From: Saturnia japonica
Taxonomy: Eukaryota; Arthropoda; Insecta; Lepidoptera; Saturniidae
NCBI GenBank assembly: GCA_033032175.1
Contig: CM065309.1
Span: 21,328,001-21,392,000, forward strand
Length of the DNA stretch: 64,000 nucleotides
Direction: 5' to 3'
Shown: positions 21,291 to 32,425 of the stretch, in pieces
Layout: each line of letters starts with the position of its first letter
Position numbering within the stretch: the stretch's first letter is position 1
Notes under the pieces: generated by a model
Database searches by the model: none
The model's input: the letters and a program-made list of their open reading frames with translations, nothing else
What the model was told of the DNA's origin: nothing
Program-made: the position numbers and the translations under genes

Positions 21291-22528
21291 CCTATCTTTG
21301 TGGGTCTCGTTTCAATTTCTCCCAGTGTTAATAAACATCAATTAAAGCTTCATTTTATACAGTTTATTTTTATAAATTAACGCATAGCTTCTTAAACCGG
21401 TTAGTCTAGAATCTCTATAATCATGTAGGTGGGCATAAATAAATATGTATTTTTTAATATTTATCACCAATGGGAAATACCATCAAACACACGATTTTTC
21501 ATAAAAAAAATTTTTTATTTAATTCGGATTGACTTTCAATTTTAAAAGATTATAAAAGTCTCAAAAACAAAACAAGACAAAAATCAGTTTAAGGAGAAAA
21601 AACGGACTAAATTATATAAGAATATAATGTCTCTTCTCTGTCTCTTCCACAATGAAGACAAATCCAATGACACCTCACATGTTTAAGACATAAACATTAA
21701 CTTGTGTATACTCGAAAAACATTAAGCTTTTAGTCGAGTAAAAACATAATTTTTGGCATTGAATTATTTTAACAATTTAAACGCGGTTTTAGTTTCTATT
21801 GAGTTACGGAAACGTTTCCACTGAGAATTTATTTCTCAGCTGACGTAACGGATTTTCGGTTACAACAATTTTTTTGCAAATTTCCGAGAATGAGTTACTG
21901 ATTTCAATTAAATTACCACATTATAGAAAAACGGATATTTATATTATTTTGAAAAAATACAATTCCTATAGTAATGTAAGTTAATCACCGAGTAATCAGC
22001 GTAAATTAGTGGAAATCCGCAACACACGCAATCGAGACGTGGTATTTACTTGTGTTACGAAACGAAACTAATTGAAACGTACATAAGATGGCGGCCTGTT
22101 GAATATGACCATAAGGTTACTTACTAGTCTCAAAATATATAACGGAATTGTAGTAATATTGATAAAATGTTGTAACTCAGTGGAATTTTCCACGGTGGGC
22201 GGTTTTTATGGTTAAATTTTAGTAATTAATTTAAATTATTGTGTAAATAATAGCAATAATACAAATATCACAATCAGGAGAGCATTACTTTATTAAATCA
22301 CTAAAACTATCAGTTGATGTTAACAAAACCAGATTTTAGAAACAGTGGTATTCAAATCTGACAACTATTGAATGGGAAATGGCAAAATATGGGTTCATTG
22401 GTCATTAATTAATGTTTATTTAATACACCGAAAATTGCAAATGTGCAAACTTAAAAAAAAATGCCCACTTCGATTATGAATGATCACTCATCATCGAAAT
22501 ATGTAATAATATTAGTAATTACTAATGT
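21291..22528. other. unassigned AT-rich stretch
   Basis: No coding region, RNA gene or mobile element recognised. Confidence 0.45.
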
Positions 22529-22602
22529 CTATAATTGAGTTATCTCGAGATATCTTCATAATTGAACGATTCCATTAATTTATCTCATAATCGCCCACCA
22601 CT
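22529..22602. repeat. short palindrome-rich repeat, family H (copy 1)
   Basis: About 74 bases align with 46632-46708: 'ataattgagttatctcgagatatcttcataatt', then 'tatctcataatcgcccaccac'. The core TATCTCGAGATA is self-complementary. Probably the end of a dispersed element. Confidence 0.45.
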
Positions 22603-23530
22603 AATATCGGTCTATTCCATTACGAGTACTCTACCAACCTACAAATTTCTGGACAAGCACACCCCTGCGACCCGAGCCACGTCGAGCTATTCACAATTTG
22701 TTATGCTTTCCTGTGTTGACATAATTTCAATTAAGGGTTTTAATTATCCGCGCTCATTGTTAGTCTAACCCTGTTATGATTCCCCGAGACGTTCATTTCG
22801 AACTGACAGTTTTGATGTCTATTTGTTCGTCAAAGTTGAATTTTTTGTTAGTTTTCGACTGATTACCGTTATGTGCCGTACTTTGTTTGTATTATTTATT
22901 TATTTAAGATATAATACAAAGTTCAAAGCATATTTTATAAATTATAAAATAATTGGAATATAATTCTAAAGTGCCAATTAAGAAGTAGTACATAAATAAC
23001 ATTTTATAATTATACCTAACGAGAACGATTAGTGTGTATGAAATGTATTTAAAAAGATGTTTAAAAAGTAATGTTTGTTTCCGTTGTGGTGATGAAATTG
23101 GTTAGGTTATGTTTGAACTGTGATCATTACGCACGAGCCGAGCAAGCGTAGCAAGCGAGCCTGAAACAAATAATTATTTGTTGAAAATTCATACCATTTC
23201 CAAATTTTAAAAAAATATTTCTCAAAAATTCTTTGTTTCCGCACTTTTTCCTTCACACGGGGATTAACTAGTAGTAATCCCCTTTTAGAATCTTCTTCTC
23301 TCTCCCCTAAACCTTCACAGCAACAAATTCAGCGGCAGCGATTCCAAAATCAAACCAAAATACGAATGAAGTAGAATGAACACATATTTAATACTACATA
23401 AGAAATACTGTAAGACTCGGTTGTATAAATTGATTGAAATTTTGAATTCACAGTATTCGCGGTACCTATTCAATATACTTTTGATAACTTTCAACAGGGT
23501 TTTGTTCACTGGTCGTATCAATAAATGTAT
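22603..23530. other. unassigned stretch
   Basis: No gene recognised. Short ORFs at 22562-22768 and 23315-23521 lack motifs. Confidence 0.4.
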
Positions 23531-24053
23531 TTTTCAACACACTTGCTCATAAAGTGGCTCTAATATCACCGCAATTAGGCACATAATGACACCTGTAATC
23601 AAACTGTGACTTTTTCATTGCTATTATTCACAAGTGTGTTAAAGAGTTTTTTTTTTTATTTTATTGGTCGAGTTGCTTTGTTTTAAAAAAAGTTTCGATA
23701 CAAAAAAGATAATGATCAATAGAACAAATAAATTAATGTACCTATTGCTTTCTCATTTCATACAACTTCGTATTAAAATAGATAATTTCAACATGTACGT
23801 GTTTAATTAATAAAACTTTCACTCAAATATAACTTTTGTTTTCTCTGTAATAAAGAAAACTTTAAATTCCCCATTTTATACGTGGCTAAAACGCTATCTG
23901 CGGAAAGCCAAAAAAAAGAAACCTCATTCCTTCAGTCTATGGCCGATCGCCATTGTTAGATGCGCGCGCAAACTGATTAATTTTTCCCGCCATAGCGAAA
24001 AAAAATTCACAACTTGTTATCACAGTTGAAATTTTAGTTATTTATTAATTAAA

Positions 24054-24170
24054 ATGTCTACAAGTACTAGTTATGAAGAAAATGGTTTATGATGTACACC
24101 GCCCGATATAAGATGTGAAACCCTTAACGTTATGCAAAGTTTACTACCTGAAAACTCCAAGGAAAAATGA
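24054..24170 (+). pseudogene. 39-codon ORF remnant (MSTSTSYEENGL...), family unknown
   Basis: From ATG 24054 the frame reads MSTSTSYEENGL, a TGA at 24090-24092, then CTPPDIRCETLNVMQSLLPENSKEK and TGA at 24168-24170. The LLPExSKxK phrase resembles the start of the core-binding domain of eukaryotic tyrosine-recombinase-like (Crypton/DIRS-type) proteins, but the fragment is too short to be sure. A related start (MSSSSEE, stop, NFSTTPSDTVHVIK) occurs at 33520. Not a functional gene. Confidence 0.3.
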
Positions 24171-24232
24171 TTTTTTATTATTATTTTCTTCACAAGTGTG
24201 TTGAAAAACGTCGTATGATACACGTGTGCATT

Positions 24233-24317
24233 GGTGATTACCGTCCTCGGCTCTCTTAAGACCCTCACGGCCTCACCTAACGGCTCGGGTCTCAATGGCG
24301 CCTCAGCGGTAATCACC
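24233..24317. repeat. GC-rich stem-loop with perfect 11-bp arms
   Basis: GGTGATTACCG (24233-24243) pairs perfectly with CGGTAATCACC (24307-24317). The 63-base loop is GC-rich compared with its surroundings and holds further short complementary segments (CCTCACGGCCTCACC, GGCGCC). Located at the 3' side of the family K element. Confidence 0.55.
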
Positions 24318-24365
24318 AACATTATACACTTGTACCATAATGTACTATTATTTCGTTTTTTGATT

Positions 24366-25235
24366 TGACTGATGCTACATGACATGTGTTAACATTAACT
24401 GTTTCAAGCACAGGTCAATCAAAAGTCATCGTCTAGGGAACCCGTTACATTGATTGTTTAGGGTAGTTGTTATTGTGTAGGGTAGGGTTGGGATTGTTTG
24501 TTTATAACAGTATGTTCTTGTTATCAAATCATTACATGAAATCTTAGCTCAGTAGGTACTTTTCAGTAGGTACAAGTTCTCTTGTTTCGACTGTATGACT
24601 GTCGAGGTGGCTTTATGTTTAAACATTAAAGTGAATTATTGAGTAATATTGGCATATAGATAAAAAGCCTTAAACAATAAAAAAATCTGGAAAAGTAAAT
24701 GTTTATATATTTAATTTTCTCTTTGGAAAATTAATATTTTTTGTCTGTGAGTCACGTGATTTGAAACGTAAATTAGAAAATGTGACGTCACCATTCATGA
24801 AAAATGAACGTTCGACCCTTGCGTAAGTTTTCACTTTTGTTACTGTTATCATATAAAATCTATGTGACATTTAAAATGAATGATGGCGTCACGGGACCAT
24901 AATTGCAAGTTTTTATAGTGTGTTTTTTTAAATCACTTTTTATAATGTATTATTTTTTCATACCGAACACAATGGCGACCACCGCGAAATCAGCAATCCG
25001 TCGGCGGTCACCGCTGTCATGTCGGCCTACATAAATATCTCTTCACATTACCCTTGAATGGCTCGATGTCGTAGGAAGGAAGGAACATATTGACCGGGAT
25101 ATGGTTCCACAGTTTCGCGGTATGGCAAACATGAGACATAGAGAATTTTTTAGTTGGACCCGAGATGGATGATTTTTTTAAGTTTTTTATTATCTAACTG
25201 AGATTCTACATATTCAACATAATGGTCACTAAAAG
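24366..25235. other. unassigned stretch
   Basis: No gene recognised. Bases 25060-25150 (aggaaggaaggaacatattgaccggg...) look like an eroded dispersed repeat. A 20-codon ORF starts at the ATG at 24972 in a GC-rich patch, without support. Confidence 0.4.
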
Positions 25236-25239
25236 AAAA

Positions 25240-25650
25240 AAAAAAATTATGTGTGCAATTCACAGGTGGTAGAAGTGAAACCTTCATATCTATATTTTTT
25301 TTTTAATTCAGAAAATAGTCAGATACACACTAACTTAAAGTTTATGTAAATGTACATAGTACTCCAAATCATTATTCACAATATCATTTTCAATTAATAC
25401 ATATTTGAAATATCCATGGTAACCTAACACAATATCAGTCAGTAACAAAATGTCAAGAGTGTTGTCTAAAAAGATTTTGTTTCGTGCCTTTTTGGTGAGA
25501 TAAAATTCATTATTGCGTGGTAAAAAACCTTTTTATATCATTTTACCATCTGTCTCTTTGTACTGTCGCCTTCGCTTTTTCGTTTCATCGAATTCAAATT
25601 ACAACGATGTTAAAGAAGTTTTCATTTCAATAAGGTTTATATAATATATC
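25240..25650 (-). repeat. dispersed repeat, family G (copy 1)
   Basis: Shares two end blocks with 62905-63190: 'tgtgtgcaattcacaggtgg' plus 'tagaagtgaa' at the left, and 'cgctttttcgtttcatcgaa' followed by 'aaagaagttttcatttc' at the right. Part of the family is also in the direct repeat around the gypsy element and at 58868-59030. No ORF. Class unknown. Confidence 0.5.
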
Positions 25651-26038
25651 TTAATTTAAACACCAAGAGTGCTAAATATGTTACTAATAATAGATTTTAT
25701 TAAATGTTTTGTTGCATTTTCTACCATCTTTGACATATCCAATCCTTAGATTATATAGTTGGATTATTTCAAGAAATGGGATACAATACTTATGTAAATT
25801 TGATTGTATATTTTACCTACTGGCAATAAATTTTTGGTTCAAATGTATTTAGTAATAATACTTATAACAAAAAGAAAGAACGATAAAGAAAATTTTGGTT
25901 TAGTTTTAAATTTACACAGTTGCTACATCATTTTCGAATCAATATTTGCTAGTCGTATTAAAAAGAAGCTTCCAGGACGATATTATTTAGGGTTTCACAT
26001 AACTTACTTCTCATATTTAAACTAGATTTTTTTTTATA
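25651..26038. other. unassigned stretch
   Basis: No gene recognised. The 73-codon frame at 25804-26025 has no motif and is AT-rich. Confidence 0.4.
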
Positions 26039-26041
26039 CTA

Positions 26042-26245
26042 CAAAAGTGGCAAACAAGTAAACGACTCACCTGATGGTAAGCGGTTACCGTAGTCCATGG
26101 ACGTTTGTAATACCATAGGTGTCACTAATGTTTTACCGACTTTAACTCCCCTACTCCAAGGAGCTCTAGAAACCCTACTCTCCGCAGGAAGTGCCGCGAT
26201 CTTCTGTGGGGTTAAGGTATTCCACCAGCCGGACTACCCAAAATA
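26042..26245 (+). repeat. dispersed repeat, family L (copy 1)
   Basis: Begins 'aaagtggcaaacaagtaaacg' then 'ctcacctgatggtaagcgg', 'ttaccgtagtccatggacg' and later 'cccctactccaaggagctct'. The first part returns in inverse orientation at 34430-34490, and the middle returns at 49090-49260 ('cccctcctcaaggagcccc'). This head is a very common dispersed sequence in moths and butterflies, from general knowledge. Confidence 0.55.
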
Positions 26246-26394
26246 GAGAAAAATCTCAAAAAAAAAAATTCTCCGTACCCTAACTCTCTTCAGTGGTTTG
26301 TAGCGTTTTCGTACCGTAATTTGTGTATGGACCTTCACATTTGAGTCTATATGTAAGTAGTTTGCGCTGAACAATTTTAAGTTGTCCTTTCCTC

Positions 26395-26573
26395 GTAAGG
26401 GGATTTACTCAAAAATTAAATTACCGATTTGAATAAATGTATGTAGGTATACGTCAAGAATATTGTCATTTTTCAATTGACAGGCTATAAAAAATATCAA
26501 TATGTAAAATGGCATAAAATTAGTAAAACTAAAATTACGTAATGAACGCGCGCAGAGCCGCGGGCACAGCTAG
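26395..26573 (+). mobile_element. Helitron-like element, family B, partial (copy 2)
   Basis: Ends GCCGCGGGCACAGCTAG (CTAG at 26570-26573) followed by T. The interior has 'attgtcatttttcaattgac' and 'aggctataaaaa', shared with 38440-38800 and, inverted, with 3260-3390. The 5' end is not defined. Confidence 0.45.
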
Positions 26574-26809
26574 TTTTTTAATAAAACTGTTCTATTATTA
26601 TGTTCTTCACTTCTTATATAATTAGAAACGCATGTTGCGTTATGAACACAATTTTGCAAGTGTCATAATATGGTTTGTAAACGAAGGTGATTCGCCGTTG
26701 GGAAAATCTGGTCTGTTCTATTGAGGTTGACTAATGTAAAGGAACAACACACCCAACTAACATACTATGTGACGTATTTTCAATATAACTTAAGATGTTA
26801 TCGATATCT

Positions 26810-27078
26810 CTGTATATATATATTAATACGTGAAGCAAAAGATTTCGGTACCTTTTTAAGCGTATTGCGTGCACGGAAGACCGGAATACTGCGAATCCTA
26901 ACCCGACAAGTGCCATTGAACTTAGACCCCCAAAAATATTGACATTGTCACTCAACGAAAAGTGACAGCAATTGATGTAGATAATACTCATTGTTTATGA
27001 ATAGTGTAAATGTCAAACAGAGAATAGTCTATGATCAAAAAGTCGCTGATCGAATTTCGACTTTAGAGCGATTGCTAG
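26810..27078 (+). mobile_element. Helitron-like element, family J (copy 2), internally deleted
   Basis: Starts near TCTGTATATATATATTAATACG and ends ATTGCTAG (27075-27078) before T. Compared with the 15986 and 37098 copies it lacks the 'gccatggttaaagtttatatgg' segment of about 60-90 bases. It retains 'taagcgtattgcgtgcacgg' and 'tgccattgaacttagacccc'. Confidence 0.55.
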
Positions 27079-27359
27079 TATAAATAAACTCCTGTTAATA
27101 TTTTTCAATTCCGTATATTTACAAACTGTGCGTTAGTATAAACAACCTGGTGTAATTGTTTCATTTGGGAGATCTTCATCTACGTTTGTTATACGTAAAT
27201 CTTGAGTACCGACGTATTTACGTACATTTACGACGTGGCCCATAAAACAATCTCGGTGATCGCACGGTTCATCATCATAAAACTGAGTTCTTAATCATGT
27301 TTGTATTGTCGCACGTGATGTCTATTGCCTTGTGCGATCGCAAAGAGAACTTGCAAATA

Positions 27360-28134
27360 TTTGGTCCTTACATATGAAATTGGCGTTTTGTACTGGAGGA
27401 ATATAAAGTCAATTTTGTTTTTGTAAAATATATTCAATTAATCAAAGTATCTATGTACTTTTGTCATTATATAGGTAGTTCATTGATCCCTTTACTAAAA
27501 AACCATGGGGACGAGAATCAATAAACTCTTTGAAGGCGGTTTGGACTGCCGTATCGGAGTTGAATTTTTTTCCTTGTAAGAAGTTGTCCAAATTCCGAAA
27601 AAAATGGTAATCTGTTGGAGCAAGGTCCGGGGAGTACGGTGGATGTTGCAGACATTCCAGTTTTAGCTCATCTAACTTAGTGGTTGTTTGTTGTGCAGTG
27701 TGTGGTCTTGCGTTGTCGTCAAGCAGCAGTGGCCTAGAGCGATTGACCAATCTCGGTTGTTTAGTAGTTAGTTCTCCCTTATAGGTTGCAGTTGCTGATA
27801 ATAGATATCTGCCGTAATCGTTTGGCCAGATTTTAGAAAGCTGTAGTGAACGACACCGGCGCTAGTCCACCAAATACTCACAAGTAACTTTTTCTGATTC
27901 AATTTTCGTTTAGGGCAGGATTTGGCTGGGTCTCCAGGGTTAAGCCACTGCGACGAGCGCTTCCGATAATCGTATAGTATTCACTTTTCATCACTAGTAA
28001 TGATTCGATTTAAAATCCCTTCATTATTGTGTCGGTTGAGCAAAGTAACACAGCATTCGACGCGTGTTTGGAATTTCGGTTCACTCAATTCATGAGTTTT
28101 TTTACTTTCCCAATTTGCTTCAAGTGGATCTAAA
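27360..28134 (-). mobile_element. mariner element, truncated (one end only)
   Basis: A single terminal repeat, TTTGGTCCTTACATATGAAA..., starts at 27360 after TA (27358-27359). The transposase lies on the minus strand and is cut off at about 28134, so the helix-turn-helix domain and the other terminal repeat are missing. Confidence 0.75.
27451..28134 (-). pseudogene. mariner transposase C-terminal two thirds, decayed
   Basis: Reading down the minus strand from 28134: ELSEPKFQTRVECC, then LLNRHNNEGILNRI with TSDEK followed by TGA in place of the conserved Trp, then RKRSSQWLNPGDPAKSCPKRKL, WWTSAGVVHY, a stop, and finally the frame 27750-27451 with LLLDDNARPHTAQQ, PPYSPDLAPTDYHFFRNLDNFLQGKK and FIDSRPHGFLVKG. 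All three catalytic aspartates are present (SDEK, DDNARPH, APTD), but stops and a frameshift abolish the product. It is closer in wording to the mariners at 14.8 and 30.9 kb than to the 10 kb copy. Confidence 0.75.
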
Positions 28135-28249
28135 ACTACATATAACGGAATTAATTTTAATGAAAACTATTAAATTAATCGAATATTTTGAATTGAAAAA
28201 GAGTAAGGTAACCATATAAAAAAAAAATAAAAAAAATTGCAATTGGGTG

Positions 28250-28765
28250 TCGGGTTAACGCGCAGTGTTGGGTTCCGTAGTTGCCCGTCACAATATGCAG
28301 ACTTAGTAATTTCATGGCTTTAAGAATTTTTTTAATGGAATTTGTATGATATCACTTCTCTAAGTATATTTTATAATTTGATTGACTGTTATTTGACTTA
28401 TTATGACTATACCTACTCGTTTACTTGTAAAGCCAAACAGAACCCCTGAATCGAAAAATAGTTTTCACACACCCGCAATATTTTTGAACTATCTATCCAA
28501 CGACCACAGATCAGTAAAACAAAGACGATAGATAGATAGGGATAACGATAGGATAGACGAGAAAAAAAAATCATTCCCGCTTTACGTGTAGGCGGGGTAC
28601 CATAAACAATTTATTTTTCATGATTTTATTTTACCAATTTATCAGCGTAATTAATATGTATTCCAAATAACAGCTTTCTAGTAGTAAGAATCTCTGAGCT
28701 AAGCAGCGGACAGACAGACGGACATAGCGAAACTATAAGGGTTCATTGTTGACTTCAGAAACCTA
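28250..28765. repeat. MITE-like element with GGGTTCC motifs and GACA microsatellite (MINE-2-like)
   Basis: Left side: TGTTGGGTTCCGTAGTTGCC (about 28265). Right side: GCGGACAGACAGACGGACA followed by 'tagcgaaactataagggttc' (28706-28745). Lepidopteran MINE-2-type elements are described with an AGGGTTCCGTAG subterminal repeat and a hitchhiking (GTCY)n microsatellite, and this fits that description from memory. The ends were not proven. Confidence 0.4.
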
Positions 28766-28834
28766 AAAACAGAACAATATCATTCTTATTGTTCAAAGTA
28801 ACATTTATTAAGTCATTTTACGTACTTAAATTAT

Positions 28835-29612
28835 TATTATTATTTATTTGAGATATTGCACAATAATGTATTACATTTAAACTTAAAGCTAGTTTCCCAC
28901 AAAACCGGTTTAGCGGTTTGACTGTGAGCGATTCGCGTAAGTAATAAATATGTTATGCCAAGTATTACATTATAAACCTAATAAATATTTTTTAATTTTC
29001 TTTTTAAATCTATTAAAATCTAATTCCTTCCGGATATCCGCCGGCAGGCTATTTAGCAAGTAGGGTACGCGCTTATTAAGTGTTCTATCGCCGTAGTAGT
29101 TACCTACTCTCGGCACAATATACCTACCGGCAGACATCGACCGGGTATTATGACTATTTGTTATCAGTGATAAGTCATGGTCCTGCCCGGTATGCTGGTT
29201 AATAAGCAAAAGATATTTATGTTTTAGGCTGACAGGCAAGAGACCACATAATTTAAATAGTTTTCTATAATCACCCTTACAACTGGCTTTAGTCTTTTTT
29301 GTTACCATTAGCTTTAAAAATCTTATTTGCAAAGTTTCCAATTTATCCAAATATGTTTTAAATGTTAATCCATAACTGTCAAGACCATAACCTATCACTG
29401 ACTCGACTAGTGTGAAATAAAGACATCTTAAAATATTAATAGGAACTCTGAAACTTAGGTGATAGAATTTACCAAGTAATATTCTCAATTTAGCACAAAT
29501 ATAATCTATATGTTGAGACCACGAGAAGCTATTATCTATTTTAACACCGAGGTAAGTAACTGAATTTACATTTTCTATAGGTTTACATTTACAGCTTATT
29601 TTATTGTTATGT
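28835..29612 (-). mobile_element. CR1-like LINE, 5'-truncated
   Basis: The minus-strand reverse-transcriptase C-terminus is followed by a short AT-rich 3' UTR with TTATTATTATTATTTATTTGA-type repeats at 28833-28850, which mark the 3' end. A Helitron-like copy begins 54 bases beyond its 5' break (29666). Confidence 0.65.
28970..29612 (-). pseudogene. CR1-like LINE reverse transcriptase C-terminal domain
   Basis: The open frame extends from about 29612 to a stop at 28970-28972. It starts with KPIENVNSVTYLGVKIDNSFSW..., the typical YLGxxID.xLxWxxH box after the RT palm. It continues with LRILLGKFYHLS, YFTLVESVIGYGLDSYG, LETLQIRFLKLM, YRKLFKLCGLLPV, LITNSHNTRS and YLLNSLPADIRKE...FKKKIKKYLL, the usual C-terminal order of CR1/jockey-superfamily polymerases. 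The frame is open for over 200 codons, so this copy is young or was recently active, but the catalytic palm is absent through 5' truncation. There is no real start codon. Confidence 0.75.
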
Positions 29613-29665
29613 ATACACGAGTATTCGTGTGCAAAAAACTACTTTCCAATATAAATTATTACATA

Positions 29666-30184
29666 CTAGTTGTGCCCGTGGCTTCACTCACGTGGACTAC
29701 AGAATGCCCGCGCGAATCTTGCTTCCCGCTTCTAGCATCTTGCAGGGATGCTATTTTAAAGTCAAAAATGCTTATTGTGGGTGTTCCTTAGAAGATAGAC
29801 GTATTCTCTCCCTGACTTTTTTGTAGGTCTTTTTAATGCTTACAATTATGTAGTACATTAATTTGCTTTATCTGTTATGGTTTACTCAGCGTAAACCATT
29901 TAAGCGCCTCAACTGATTCACCATGATCAGTTCTTAGGAACCCTAATTATTTTTCTAAAATAAAAGAAGGCTAAGTTACTTCCTATAAAATTAGCTGTCT
30001 TCCAGTGAAAGTCACGTTAATATCGGTTCAACCGTTTCGGAGATTACCCGGAATAAACAGACAGATAGAAATTTTAAAAATTGGTTTTTTGTTGTAGGTG
30101 TCGTATATACTTTCATATTCATTTACTAAAAAACTGTTATTTTGACATTACAAACAGACACTTCAATTTTATTACTTGTATAGA
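29666..30184 (-). mobile_element. Helitron-like non-autonomous element, family A, full length (519 bp)
   Basis: On the minus strand it starts TCTATACAAGTAATAAAATT after A and ends GGGCACAACTAG before T. Along its length it aligns with 17086-17588 and 44367-44893. It includes the CAGACAGA microsatellite seed and the 'aaccgtttcggagattaccc' block. No ORF of its own. Confidence 0.7.
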
Positions 30185-30864
30185 TTATTATATCTTGTGA
30201 CGAACAGGTAGAATCCGTGGTCGCATGGTCACAACAAATAGCTCCTTGACCACATGCGGACGTTTTATATGGAACTTCTATAGAATACTTATATTTGTCA
30301 AAACGGTTTCAGTAAAATAATATAATTCTTTTGCGTAAATAAATCTCACTATATTCAAATGTGATATAGTTACGTTAAAATAATATTTTACTAGCCTTTT
30401 TCATCATGTGAAATTGCTTTTTTAGCTTATATTTTATCTGTTTTTACCACTGCTTTAGGGTTGATTTTTCAATTTGTAACTCGTAAACTGATGTGACACC
30501 CATATTATCCTTTCGCTGCCATTTTATACCTTTCAAAAGTTAATTTTCAAAAAGCTCCTCTTTAATAACTCCATTTGTTACAACTTACTGTCTAACTTTT
30601 ATATTTGTATACTTGGTAATTTCGACTTATTTTATAATATAGAGTGTACTATAGTGTATTGTGTTGTGTGCAGACTCGCAATCGGCAATGTTACTTGTTC
30701 ATTATGCAAAACATAATAATTTATTTGTGTCCAAATAAAGAAGAAATGAGCTCCTAATTTATATGCACAATCATGAAACTTTATGTTTTATTCCTACCTA
30801 AATTTTTCCCGCGACTAAACTTGGGTGTTTTTCGTGCTATCGCTTCACAGATATATTTTTTCAT
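30185..30864. other. unassigned stretch
   Basis: No gene or matched repeat. Confidence 0.45.
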
Positions 30865-30865
30865 T

Positions 30866-32139
30866 TATATTATATGAAATTGGCGTTTTGTTGAACTGGC
30901 AACTTTGATCGCAAATATCTGGCGTTTGGTTAGGGATTCCAAATTCAAATTTATTTCAAATTTAGGCTTGTGTATTTGTTTTTCGAATTTAGAAATTCAT
31001 TTATTTTCGGATCATTTAATATTTCTTTCACAAAGTTCTTTTCACGAAATGGAAAACTTAAAATATTGCGTTATTTACGAATATGAGTTCCACCGAGGCA
31101 TCAGCGCTGCAGAAACAGTTCGAAGGACTAATGATGTGTATAGGAAAGCTACTGTAAAAGAAAGCACGATACGTTTTTGGTTCCAACGTTTTCGTTCTGG
31201 AAATGTTGACTTACGATACAAACCCAGTGGATGGCCGGAGACCTTAGATGGTAATGAAGAATTAAAGGTGATCGTAGAAGCGGATCCATCGCAAACCACA
31301 TCAGAGTTAGCGGCAGGCTTCGGTGTGAGTGATAAAATCATTTCAATTCACTTGAAATAAATTTGAAAAGGGAAAAAGCTCGAGAAATGGGTACCGCATG
31401 AATTGACCGAAGCACACCAATAAACACGCATTGAGTTTTGCGTTACATTAATCAACCATCCTAATAACGGGGGAATTTTGAATTGTATTGTTACTTGTGA
31501 CGAAAAATGGATCATTTGCGACAATCGGAAATGCTCATGACAGTGGTTGAACCCAGGATATTCGGCCAAATCCTGTCCCAAGCAAAAGTTGACTCATAAA
31601 AAGATACTGGTGAGTGTTTGGTGGACCAGTGCTGGTGTCATACACTACACCTTCGTAGGATCTGGTCAGACGATAACGGCTGATCTGTATTGTCAACAAT
31701 TGCAAACACTAGCTGTTAAACAACCGAGACTGGTCAATCTCTTTAGCCCACTGCTGCTTTAGGATAACACTAGACACCATGCTTCAAGACATACAGTCGC
31801 TAAATTAGAGGAACTGCGGTTAGAATATCTCCGGCCCCCACCATACTCTCCGGACCTTGCTCCAATAGATTACTACTTTTTTTTCTGAATTCGGACAATT
31901 TCTTGCAAGGAAAACCCTAATCAATTCCGATGAGGTTGTCCAAACCGCCTTCAAAGATTTTATTGAATTTCGCCCCCACAACTTTTTGAGAAATGGAATC
32001 AACGAACTACCTATAAAATGGCGAAAGTGCATAGATAATAATGGTGTATATTTCGATTGATTATATGTGTAATATCATAACATTTTTTTCCTTTAAACTT
32101 TTCCCTTATAAAACTTCAAATTCATATGTAAGCACCTAA
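30866..32139 (+). mobile_element. mariner element, cecropia/mori-like, nearly full length
   Basis: The right terminal repeat is intact (on the minus strand TTAGGTGCTTACATATGAA from 32139, TA at 32140-32141). The left repeat has lost its outer ~12 bases and begins TATATGAAATTGGCGTTTTG near 30871. The internal sequence aligns with the 14815-15910 copy from the left end onward and retains the transposase C-terminus that copy lacks. Confidence 0.8.
31049..32060 (+). pseudogene. mariner transposase, decayed
   Basis: Starts at ATG 31049 (MENLKYCVIYEYEFHRG) and has WFQRFRSGNVDLRYKPSG, ELKVIVEADPSQTTSELAAGFGVS, WVPHELTE, ILNCIVTCDEKW, VWWTSAGVIHY, a TAG directly before the second catalytic motif (TAG-DNTRHH), and PPYSPDLAPIDYYFF. 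It ends KWRKCIDNNGVYFD at 32060. All three catalytic aspartates are still readable. Stops occur after IHLK, in IXKGKK, after AHQ, in KCSXQW and before DNT, with frameshifts near 31700 and 31890. Dead copy. Confidence 0.8.
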
Positions 32140-32234
32140 TATATAATATTAAAATGAGCAGGCGCTTGTTAACCCAGCATCCGTTTCTTTCCTAATAGAG
32201 TTCATTAAAACCACATATATATCGTCAGTGATCG

Positions 32235-32425
32235 CGTCATTTTTATCCGACAAAAAAAAAATTGACGAAGTTTACTCAATTCGAATGTATATATTTTTTA
32301 TGGATGTTCAGCCATAACTTCATTGTTAATAAACCGATTTGGACGATACTTTTTTTGTTTGAAAGGGAATTCTTCAAGGGTGGTCCCATTTTAATTTCAT
32401 TGGCATTGGATTTTTAACTTCGAAG
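32235..32425 (+). repeat. dispersed repeat, family E (copy 1)
   Basis: Aligns with 63295-63460: 'caattcgaatgtat', 'ttcagccataacttcattg', 'gatttggacgatactttt', 'caagggtggtcccatttt', 'attggcattgga'. No ORF. Confidence 0.55.

Larger units (their letters stand above)
23536..24365. mobile_element. foldback-type element, family K (copy 1), with small ORF remnant
   Basis: Contains the 10-bp inverted repeat AACACACTTG/CAAGTGTGTT at 23536-23545 and 23631-23640, a second CACAAGTGTGTTGAAAAACG at 24191, the remnant frame at 24054, the 24233-24317 hairpin, and a final CCATAATGTACTATTATTT block (about 24335). That block recurs at 33905, where the same kind of ATG-Ser-rich ORF start also lies upstream. The limits are uncertain. 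Confidence 0.35.
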
